Assembly: GCF_014855495.1 (NCBI RefSeq)
Contig: NZ_JACYFJ010000002.1
Location: 124,001-188,000 of the forward strand
Reading direction: 5' to 3'
Source of the DNA: Euzebyella saccharophila
GTDB taxonomy: Bacteria > Bacteroidota > Bacteroidia > Flavobacteriales > Flavobacteriaceae
DNA length: 64,000 nucleotides
A program made the translations under genes and the position numbers. A model generated the notes under the pieces. The model was not told the DNA's origin. It did no database searches and saw only the letters and a list, made by a program, of their open reading frames with translations. This document shows, one piece after another, positions 36,066 to 43,073 of this stretch. Position 1 is the first letter of the stretch. Each line of letters starts with the position of its first letter.

Positions 36066-36130
36066 AATGAAACCGACGAAGGAGGTTCATGAATACCGAT
36101 AAAAACAATAAACAAGTAATGAATAAACAC
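36066..36130. repeat. spacer repeat, copy 2
   Basis: It shares with copy 1 the blocks AATGAAACCGA, GAGGTTCATGAA, AAAACAAT and ATGAATAAACAC in the same order. It ends about 100 nt before the HNH-NTPase start. Confidence 0.5.
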
Positions 36131-36230
36131 TTTTTACACGACCTGTCCCGATAGCTATTGGGAGGAGGGGAGGGTAATGTGTGTGGAATGTTTTTTTATT
36201 ACACATACTTATATTAATTTCCTTGTTATA

Positions 36231-38783
36231 ATGGGTTTTCCACCAAAAATAAAAGTTCAAGCACTAGTCGCTTCGGCAAGACATTGCTGCGCATGCCATA
36301 AGGCTGCTAGGAGGAAAATAGAAGTGCATCATATTGTTCCTTATGCAATTTCGAAGGATAATAGTTTTGAAAACGCCATACCACTATGCTATGATTGCCA
36401 TGATCAAGCTAGTCACTACAATAATAATGAACCAAAAGGAAATAAATATTCTCCCCAAGAACTTCGAAAGCATAGGGACAATTGGTACAAAATCGTTTCT
36501 GCAGGCAAGGTTAAATACTTTGATGTTGAAGAATACAACAAAAGACATTTACCAGTCTTCCAAGAAATGAACAAGGTAGTTGAGAGGGGGTATTCTTATT
36601 TGTTATCGAATGACTTAATCTCTTTCAACCAATCAGAGGAAAAAGAAATTGATAGAGTTTTCAATAATTTGATTTTGAACAGGTTCTCTCTAATTAAAGG
36701 GAATCCAGCAATCGGCAAGACGGTATTTGCTATCAAAATTGCTGAGCGATTTCGAGATGTTAATTATACTGTCTTATACCACAGCTTCAAATATCACAGG
36801 TTCAGTTCAAATGATATTATCAACTCTCTAAATAATATGCGGGATGAAAATATATTATTTATAATAGATGATTCCCATCTGGATTTGGAAACAGCTTCGA
36901 AAATCAAGTATTATTTCGTAGATAATTATTCGCCATGTAGTTTTTTATTCTTGTCAAGAAATATTTCCGACCATCTAGATTTCACTAGCATGTTTAATAA
37001 TAGTTTTTTTGATGAATTTGAAGAAAATAATGCCAACCTCGAGGTAATCAAGTTTTCAAAAAAAATTGAAAACATCATAAAGAAATACCAAAGGTATTAT
37101 TCAAAAAAGTACTCAAGACCTTTTTATGTTGGTAGTAACGCCAAAATAGTTAGACATGTTGGAGATAATTTAATCGCCTTAAAAGCATATTTGGATTTAT
37201 GGGAATATGAAGAGACGCTAAGTAAAATTGGAAAGGAAAAGATGCTAAGAGAATTTTATAAAAAGCAGTATCATAAACTTGATGACGCTACTATAAAATG
37301 TTTGAACATTTATCTTTCCCTATATTCTCATGAAATACCTTTTGAGGTAATACCAGAATACGAAAAAGAAACTTTGGTATTAGAGAGAAACGGAATCATT
37401 TTTAGGTACAACCATACGTTGTATTTTGAACATTCAAAAACGACTAACCTTTACTTAGAGTCTTATTATAAATTCTCTGTAAAAAGGGTAGATAAAGAAT
37501 TTGATACACTACCATCTTTTATAGATTCAAACCTAAAAGAATATTTAAAATTATTTGAGGACAATCAGTACCCAGACAATACTCATCACATCATAACATA
37601 TTTTCTTTCAAGAGGAAAAGCTCATAAAGACCTCTTATCAAATAAAGGTATTGAAAATATTATTCTTAAATATTATTCCCGATGTACGGTAAGTGAAACA
37701 TTGGTTTTTCTCAACCGCATTTCTATTTATGCACCCAAACTCTTCACACAATATTTCAATGAACTAATACTCAGCAGTGGGGTTTCAAAGAAATATCTCT
37801 CAAATGACATGTTTGCGTTTTTCTATGCTAGTTTTAGAAGAAATTTAAAACCTAGCGGAAATGACTCTTACATCATAAACTTGTTTAATTATGAAGAAAT
37901 AAGAGATTTTTTTAAGAACGCTAATTTGACAGGTTTTAAACAGGGAGTAGCATTTTTATACAATATCGGGGAAAAAAGTCTAGCTCTAAATCTATTGCGA
38001 GATTGTGATGATAGCCTTATTCTTGGCAAAATATATAATTCAAACATTTCGGAAATAAGTCATTTTTTTAATTACATACACAAAAAGAATGAACTACGGG
38101 GGCTGAACTTATTGAAGACTCTTATTAATTCAAGTGAATTCTATTTGAAATTGAACGAAATGATAATAAGTAGTGTCAATTTATCAGAACTATTAGAAGC
38201 TATTGATCGGTTCAAAAACGACTTATTGTGGGTTTTTTCCAAAAAATACCATTTAGATTCGTTTAAAATGGCAGAGGGAATAAACGAAAGAAACATTAAA
38301 TTTTTTCTAAATAGCTTTCATCTATATTATAAGTTATATCCAATTTCGAGTTTTAAGATATTAATGCAAATTAGACCTGAAGTTTACATTTCATGGTCGA
38401 AAAAAATCATAAAATTCAGTAATAAATCATACAAACATATAGTAGTTCTTTTAATAGGAGCACATTATAAACAAATAGAAGAAGCTACTTCTGTATTGGT
38501 CCATGACATGATTGAAAATATGACTAGGGTAAGAAGCTGTTTAGATTTTAACCAGTATTCAAGAGTTCTATTCATCATGTCTAATTATTTTGATATGAGA
38601 GGTTTTGTAAATGAATTAGATAAACAGAACCAGTCAGTATTGAAACAAAAAATAGGTAATTTAAAGGAGTTTAGTGGAGTGCAAGAATCGATTTTGTTGC
38701 TAGACAAAATACTACCTGGACAAAAACAAATATTCAATGATTGGTTAAAACAGAATAGAGCATCCTATGTTGAATTAGAATAG
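36231..38783 (+). CDS. HNH nuclease fused to a STAND-like P-loop NTPase; candidate anti-phage effector
   Basis: From ATG 36231 the protein has 850 residues; an upstream in-frame ATG at 36177 adds 18 residues without family resemblance. The HNH domain (about 1-95) shows C19, C20 and C22, EVHHIVP (H33, H34), N48, and LCYDCHD (C53, C56, H57). It ends with SPQELRKHRDNWY. The NTPase has Walker A GNPAIGKT (157-164), Walker B ILFIIDDSH (208-216) and a LFLSRN sensor-like segment. The last 500 residues look helical, without detectable repeats by eye. The order nuclease-NTPase-helical sensor resembles Avs/STAND defence proteins. No known family member was identified, so the function is inferred. Confidence 0.75.
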   Translation: MGFPPKIKVQALVASARHCCACHKAARRKIEVHHIVPYAISKDNSFENAIPLCYDCHDQASHYNNNEPKGNKYSPQELRKHRDNWYKIVSAGKVKYFDVEEYNKRHLPVFQEMNKVVERGYSYLLSNDLISFNQSEEKEIDRVFNNLILNRFSLIKGNPAIGKTVFAIKIAERFRDVNYTVLYHSFKYHRFSSNDIINSLNNMRDENILFIIDDSHLDLETASKIKYYFVDNYSPCSFLFLSRNISDHLDFTSMFNNSFFDEFEENNANLEVIKFSKKIENIIKKYQRYYSKKYSRPFYVGSNAKIVRHVGDNLIALKAYLDLWEYEETLSKIGKEKMLREFYKKQYHKLDDATIKCLNIYLSLYSHEIPFEVIPEYEKETLVLERNGIIFRYNHTLYFEHSKTTNLYLESYYKFSVKRVDKEFDTLPSFIDSNLKEYLKLFEDNQYPDNTHHIITYFLSRGKAHKDLLSNKGIENIILKYYSRCTVSETLVFLNRISIYAPKLFTQYFNELILSSGVSKKYLSNDMFAFFYASFRRNLKPSGNDSYIINLFNYEEIRDFFKNANLTGFKQGVAFLYNIGEKSLALNLLRDCDDSLILGKIYNSNISEISHFFNYIHKKNELRGLNLLKTLINSSEFYLKLNEMIISSVNLSELLEAIDRFKNDLLWVFSKKYHLDSFKMAEGINERNIKFFLNSFHLYYKLYPISSFKILMQIRPEVYISWSKKIIKFSNKSYKHIVVLLIGAHYKQIEEATSVLVHDMIENMTRVRSCLDFNQYSRVLFIMSNYFDMRGFVNELDKQNQSVLKQKIGNLKEFSGVQESILLLDKILPGQKQIFNDWLKQNRASYVELE

Positions 38784-39031
38784 ATTGGAACAGAAGAAAA
38801 TGCGGGCCGGTGGGGGAGTGAATTTGTGGCTAACACAAAGAGCGATTGCCCTCGGCTTTGTGTAAGGGCGTGAAACGCCGAGATAGCGAAGCTATTAAGA
38901 CACAAAGGGCGCGCGGAAGCATATTTTCTTCTTGAATTTTTGTTTCTTTTGTTTCAAGACAAAAGAAAAGGAATTTATGATTTAGCGGCAGGATTACTTA
39001 TTTTAAACTCATATACTTCAACCTGAATTCA
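38784..39031. other. structured non-coding spacer after the HNH-NTPase gene
   Basis: AGAAGAAAATGC (38792-38803) faces its near-mirror GCATATTTTCTTCTT (38919-38933), so the spacer can close as one large fold. Inside are ACACAAAG/CTTTGTGT (38833-38840 and 38856-38863), GGCGTgaaACGCC (38867-38879) and ATAGCgaaGCTAT (38883-38895). CCGAGATAGCGAAGC (38879-38892 region) resembles the motif of the spacer element. No gene was found here. Confidence 0.6.
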
Positions 39032-39640
39032 ATGGAAATAAATGAATTACTGAGAGAATGGCGAACCTGTAAGCCTGTTTTAGAAATAGATATTTATGGA
39101 AGGGAGTGCTTTCAGTTTCCTTGTAGAATCATCAAAGTGGAGAAAAGAACTGATTTATTGTTCGGGGCTGCAGATGAGATTTTTGTTGAATTTGAATGTC
39201 TGAATTTTGAAAATGGTGAGCTAGATTTACGAGAGGGAATTATGTACAACAAAACATATGAGCGTTTTAAATCTTTAGGTGAACAGCTTCCTAATAATAC
39301 TTTTGCAAAGTTTATTGCAACAAAAAATGAAGGTTTGAAAACTGTAATTTACAAGACAGGTTCATTTATGCCTAGAATTATGTTTTTGGAAATGATGGGC
39401 AGTGAAGCGGGTGCAACCAGGTTTTCAAAAGACGGTATGGTAGAGTTTCATAATAATTACAGTGAATTAAGGAATTGGATTGCTGAGCGAAGCAGTGCTG
39501 CAATAGAAAATAAAACTGATAATTTTTCAGATAATAGTTATCTAAATGATGATTCATGTTACAATTCAGATGGTTGGGATTATTATAATGACCAATTAGA
39601 TATGGATCAACAGGGACCAGAATTTTGGGATAACATATAA
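39032..39640 (+). CDS. orphan protein with acidic Asp/Asn/Tyr tail
   Basis: The 202-residue protein has no signal peptide or membrane helix. The first 150 residues are mixed alpha/beta (ELLREWRTCKPVLEIDIYG, FQFPCRIIKVEK, EIFVEFECLNFENGELDL). The tail after residue 160 is rich in Asp, Asn, Ser and Tyr (DNSYLNDDSCYNSDGWDYYN) and probably disordered. No family was recognised. It is the gene after the HNH-NTPase on the same strand, separated by 250 nt of structured spacer. An immunity or accessory role is only a guess. Confidence 0.5.
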   Translation: MEINELLREWRTCKPVLEIDIYGRECFQFPCRIIKVEKRTDLLFGAADEIFVEFECLNFENGELDLREGIMYNKTYERFKSLGEQLPNNTFAKFIATKNEGLKTVIYKTGSFMPRIMFLEMMGSEAGATRFSKDGMVEFHNNYSELRNWIAERSSAAIENKTDNFSDNSYLNDDSCYNSDGWDYYNDQLDMDQQGPEFWDNI

Positions 39641-40112
39641 CTAACATAAATTTAATTGAGAAACTTAAAATAAGCAAGTGCTTAGAAATTTATGCTTTGC
39701 TAAATTTTAAGCTTTTGCGGCAAGCAGACGAAAAAGCCTGTGAAATTTTTCTTCTCCAAATTTTCAAGTAAAACCAAAGGTTTCAATAAAAACGAAAAGC
39801 TGAGCTTTTAATGGCGCTGGCCAAGTGGCTGAGAATTGCGTATAAAAATAAATGCAAGGGCATTTACTTTTTATGAAAGCAATATGCTGTTGGCCGAGCG
39901 GCTATTTTATCCCGATGGTTATCGGGAGCAAATTATAGATACAGCCGAAAGGTTTCTCGCTGGGTTTTCTAAGAATTTGAAATTTTCTAAAAAGTTTTTC
40001 TCTGGGTAGAAATATTCAAGCTACGTAAATAAAAAAGGTTGATGACCCTGTTGGTAATTCTCTTAATAGCTATAAACGTTAGGGATATTTTACATAATAG
40101 ACCCGCGAAGCG

Positions 40113-40155
40113 CCGATGAACTCCTTTGAAAAACAATAAGGAAGCATCATGAATA
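40113..40155. repeat. spacer repeat, copy 3 (partial)
   Basis: ATGAACTCCTTTGAAAAACA matches copy 1 (ATGAACTCCTTTAGAAAACA) and is followed by CATGAATA. The 5' block AATGAAACCGA is missing. Confidence 0.4.
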
Positions 40156-40212
40156 ATTATATCTTACAGACGTTAAGTTATTTTCCAGTAAAACGGCTTG
40201 ACATACGTGGCG

Positions 40213-40241
40213 AATAAAATTATCTAGTAGATGATTTTATT
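40213..40241. repeat. hairpin of the GCGAGAT-type spacer element, copy 2
   Basis: AATAAAATTATCTA (40213-40226) pairs with TAGATGATTTTATT (40228-40241). GGCGAGATGAAGC follows at 40246-40258, as after copy 1. The arm sequence differs from copy 1, but the pairing is kept. Confidence 0.45.
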
Positions 40242-40291
40242 TGACGGCGAGATGAAGCGGCTGCCTTAAACAGAATATAGTTGAACATACC

Positions 40292-40394
40292 GTAGTTTCG
40301 TTTTTACATAATTGCTTTGTTATAATCCACTTGCAGGGCTTATAACGCAACTATGTAAAATAGCGATGAAATGCGCTATACACGAAACCACTAC
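40292..40394. repeat. three-way-junction forming sequence
   Basis: An outer stem joins GTTTCGT (40295-40301) and ACGAAAC (40382-40388). Inside are a long hairpin, ACATAATTGC with GCAACTATGT (40306-40315, 40347-40356) extended by GTTATAA/TTATAAC (40319-40325, 40340-40346), and a short hairpin ATAGCG/CGCTAT (40360-40365, 40374-40379). It lies about 200 nt before the lipoprotein gene. Confidence 0.6.
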
Positions 40395-40597
40395 ATTTGT
40401 ACTATAATTTATATTATGTCAAATAGAAAAAATGATAACCTGTTCCCAATCACTAGAATAGCATTTTGATTTAGCCTTCTTCAATCTCTTGGAAGTATAT
40501 AAATGTTGATCATCCGAATTATAATTTTTGTGAAAAAAATAAACATATCTTCGCGTTTTCTTAACTAGAATTTAAAAAATTAATCTGATTATAACCA

Positions 40598-41059
40598 ATG
40601 AATTACATCCCTAATTTTTTGAGATTTTCTTTTGTTTTTCTTTTTCTACTCGCTTCATGCTCCAATGATGATGATGCCAATTCGGAAAAATCAGAAATTG
40701 TTGATAGCATAGAATATCCGCTAGTAGCTTTAAATGATTCGGGTGTTACCGGAAAAGTTACTTTTACGCGTGATACCGAAGATACGACGGAGGTATTGAT
40801 TGAATTGGAAGGCTCCAGTACAGAAGCGCATCCCGCTTTTATCCGTATAAATTCAGGCGCAGAAGGTGGTTCAGTGGCCCTTACCCTTCACGAATGTACT
40901 TGTAAGGTTAGCCATACCGTGGTTACCGAGTTGGACAACGGTACAGCCATCGATTTTGATGGATTGCTCAAGTTCAACGGGCACGTTAGTATTTCTTCTT
41001 CTGATGAAGAACTTGACGTGATTGTTGCCTATGCCAACATTGGCTACAACGCGGATTGA
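40598..41059 (+). CDS. small lipoprotein, unknown family
   Basis: The 153-residue protein has a lipoprotein signal with cysteine 21 (FLLASCSNDDD). The acidic run after the cysteine fits surface-export signals of Bacteroidota lipoproteins. The mature part is beta-rich (VTGKVTFTRDTEDTTEVLIEL) and has a CTCK pair near residue 103-106. No family was recognised. It is the last gene of the same-strand run in the accessory island and has its own terminator. Confidence 0.6.
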   Translation: MNYIPNFLRFSFVFLFLLASCSNDDDANSEKSEIVDSIEYPLVALNDSGVTGKVTFTRDTEDTTEVLIELEGSSTEAHPAFIRINSGAEGGSVALTLHECTCKVSHTVVTELDNGTAIDFDGLLKFNGHVSISSSDEELDVIVAYANIGYNAD

Positions 41060-41088
41060 TCATTACAACTTCTACCATAAAAAACAAA

Positions 41089-41118
41089 AACGGGCAATGT
41101 TACATCGCCCGTTTTTTT
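41089..41118. terminator. bidirectional terminator
   Basis: AACGGGC (41089-41095) pairs with GCCCGTT (41107-41113), with an inner ATGT/ACAT pairing. It is flanked by A on the left and T on the right. It ends the lipoprotein gene and the convergent acyltransferase gene. Confidence 0.88.
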
Positions 41119-41143
41119 ATGGATTGTATTCTATTTTCAAGCA

Positions 41144-42238
41144 TTAGATATCCTGCGAAATGATTTTTGTAGATTTCAGTCCCCGTTTCCGGCCAAATTT
41201 AAGCCCAAATAGCGGTCTTAAAAACCATATTCTTTTTATCAAAAATTCATAGAAGGCGTAGCATCCCACAAAAGTAAAGACTACCAATAGGACAAACTGT
41301 AGGTATACCGGAACTGGTAAGGGCAAAATCCAAAGGCAGCCTAGGTACAACACCACCATATGAATAATATAAACGGGATAGGCGGCTTCGCTTGCATAGG
41401 ACAATAGTTTACTTGGCTTGTTTAAAAATTGGTGGCACAATCCAAATACCCCAAAAATCCAGTTGATAGATTCCAGTGCCATCAAATAGCCCGGGGCTTC
41501 AAGCTGATAATATACATACCGAAGGGTAAACAATACAAGGCCCAACAAAAGATACATCCACTTCCATTTCCCTACCGTTTTCCAGATGGTAGGTCCACAA
41601 TACATTAAAAGATATCCAAAGAAAAAAGCCAATGCCCCTAAAAAGAATCCGTGCCAGGTTTGGGCGTAAAGTGAATAGATCTGAGGTTTTACAAGTAAGG
41701 CTTCCAACATAAAGAATAGGGCAATGACCAAAGGCCCTACCGGTTGTGACATTAGTTGAACCGCCCTCCTTTTAAAAATGCCCCCTTCCCTCCTCTTAAG
41801 AACATAGAAAATAGGCAGAAAGCACACGACATAGACAAAAATGTTTCCTAAGAACCATAAGTGGCCCATATGGGCATAATAATTAAGGGATTGCCCATAA
41901 AATTCCTGGAAGATAAAGATATGTAAGGGAGCAATGGCAAGAATCCCGAACAGAAAGGGAATCAAGATACGTTGCACGCGCTCCCCTATCAGGGTTTTCC
42001 ATGAGCGTTTGCGCATGGCGAAATACACCCCCATACCGGAGACAAAAAATAGAATGGGAATTCGCCAAACATTCAATAGACTCATGGGGACCCAAAGACT
42101 TTCCCAAGAAACGTCACTTTTAATGAAGCCCACGAACAAGGCCCATGGTTGAAACACAATGGCAATATGGTAGATCAGTAATAAGGCTATGGTTAGGACC
42201 CTAAGGGCGTCTATATCGTAATGTCTGGCAGCTTTCAT
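41144..42238 (-). CDS. acyltransferase 3 family membrane protein
   Basis: The 364-residue protein has about ten membrane helices. It begins YDIDALRVLTIALLLIYHIA, with the arginine and histidine (DALR...YH) typical of acyltransferase 3 proteins. It probably O-acylates a surface or exported glycan at the inner membrane. HMGHLWFLGNIFVYV and IFGVFGLCHQF belong to the conserved later segments. It is 25 nt downstream of the ankyrin lipoprotein gene, but no glycan cluster surrounds it. The acceptor is unknown. Confidence 0.9.
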   Translation of the reverse strand: MKAARHYDIDALRVLTIALLLIYHIAIVFQPWALFVGFIKSDVSWESLWVPMSLLNVWRIPILFFVSGMGVYFAMRKRSWKTLIGERVQRILIPFLFGILAIAPLHIFIFQEFYGQSLNYYAHMGHLWFLGNIFVYVVCFLPIFYVLKRREGGIFKRRAVQLMSQPVGPLVIALFFMLEALLVKPQIYSLYAQTWHGFFLGALAFFFGYLLMYCGPTIWKTVGKWKWMYLLLGLVLFTLRYVYYQLEAPGYLMALESINWIFGVFGLCHQFLNKPSKLLSYASEAAYPVYIIHMVVLYLGCLWILPLPVPVYLQFVLLVVFTFVGCYAFYEFLIKRIWFLRPLFGLKFGRKRGLKSTKIISQDI

Positions 42239-42263
42239 AATTCGTTGTTTTTTAGGTGCGTGA

Positions 42264-42851
42264 TTATTGTAACATGATGGCGATGACAGGACGCGTTTTT
42301 TCCAGTTCGGTCATATCCAATTGAAGGCCTAGTGACCCCAACTGCAGTTGCATCATTTCGTAAATGGGTTTCATATCCTCAAAAGGTACCAACACACTTT
42401 CCCTTGCCGTGGCGCCGTAATTATTTTTAACGGTCTTATCGGCCTTGGCATCCAACAGCAGTTGTACGGCCTCTACCCTACCAAAAAATGCGGCTACGTG
42501 CAGGGCGGTAGACCCATCATTGTTGGTTATTTCTAAATCGGCTCCGGCGTCTACCAAGGCGGATGAAATTTCAAGATGGTCAAACGTAATGGAGGACATT
42601 AAAGGGGTCGCTCCGCTCAAGGCATCCTTCTCGTTAAGATCCGTACCTGCTTCTATATGTTGGCGAACAGCTTCCAAATTACCGGTAACCACTGCCTGAA
42701 TAAGGGGCATGTCCGGAGTCTGAAGCACTTTCTGAGCTGTTTCTTGGTTTTTGTTCTTAACATTGGACTCTCCACAAGCGGCCATAAAAACAGCAATGAT
42801 CAAGAGTACATAACTGAATTGTCTTGCGGGTTTGTTAACGGGATTTCTCAT
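42264..42851 (-). CDS. ankyrin-repeat lipoprotein
   Basis: Starting at ATG 42851 the product has 195 residues, with a lipoprotein signal ending FMAACGES (cysteine 26). An earlier ATG at 42923 would put a non-signal stretch in front and is rejected. About four ankyrin repeats follow (TPLMSSITFDHLEISSALVD, STALHVAAFFGRVEAVQLLL, and a third starting NNYGATARE). Ankyrin repeats mediate protein binding; the partner is unknown. The acyltransferase gene follows on the same strand 25 nt on. Confidence 0.85.
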   Translation of the reverse strand: MRNPVNKPARQFSYVLLIIAVFMAACGESNVKNKNQETAQKVLQTPDMPLIQAVVTGNLEAVRQHIEAGTDLNEKDALSGATPLMSSITFDHLEISSALVDAGADLEITNNDGSTALHVAAFFGRVEAVQLLLDAKADKTVKNNYGATARESVLVPFEDMKPIYEMMQLQLGSLGLQLDMTELEKTRPVIAIMLQ

Positions 42852-43073
42852 AATTAAATTTTTAAAGAGTTTTACGATTAATTTTACAGGACAAAGGTGC
42901 CGCAAACGGTGATGCAGCACCAATTAGCTATGAAGCCAAGTGTATAAGCCCTGCGGAGCCTTTATAAATTATGGCGCAGGCATATAAATTATGCGGCAAG
43001 CCCCGCATTTTTATGAAGAAAAGGAATGGTTTATATTTGTCTTGATGATGCCCCCAACTAGCAATCAACCAGC

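Larger units (their letters stand above)
35546..36230. other. palindrome-rich non-coding spacer
   Basis: About 685 nt without a credible gene lies before the HNH-NTPase start. It contains a short hairpin at 35654-35678, a large imperfect palindrome at 35685-35845, and hairpins at 35854-35870 and 35923-35943 (TCCCGAA with TTCGGGA). It also holds spacer repeat copy 2 and a CCCGATAGC-type stem near 36146. Confidence 0.6.
39641..40597. other. long palindrome-rich spacer without a gene
   Basis: About 960 nt has no credible reading frame on either strand. It holds a CCCGATggttATCGGG hairpin near 39912-39927, spacer repeat copy 3 at 40113-40155, the hairpin element copy at 40213-40241, and a three-way-junction fold at 40292-40394. 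Sequence near its right end is simple AT-rich promoter-like DNA. Confidence 0.6.

Noticed and set aside
36177-36230. ATG at 36177 as start of the HNH-NTPase gene
   Set aside because: The 18 extra residues (MCVECFFITHTYINFLVI) look unrelated to HNH N-termini; MGFPPKIKVQALVASARHCC at 36231 matches them.
36231-36515. IscB/HEARO-type HNH with an omega RNA in the flanking spacer
   Set aside because: No RuvC domain is present around the HNH motif, and the protein continues into an NTPase; structured spacers alone do not support HEARO.
33418-41059. Chromosomal integron cassette array
   Set aside because: Same-strand orphan genes and palindromic spacers fit, but no GTTRRRY/RYYYAAC core sites or integrase were found, so it is only mentioned as a hypothesis.
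42852-42923. ATG at 42923 as start of the ankyrin lipoprotein
   Set aside because: It would bury the lipoprotein signal behind 24 residues; the signal begins at 42851.
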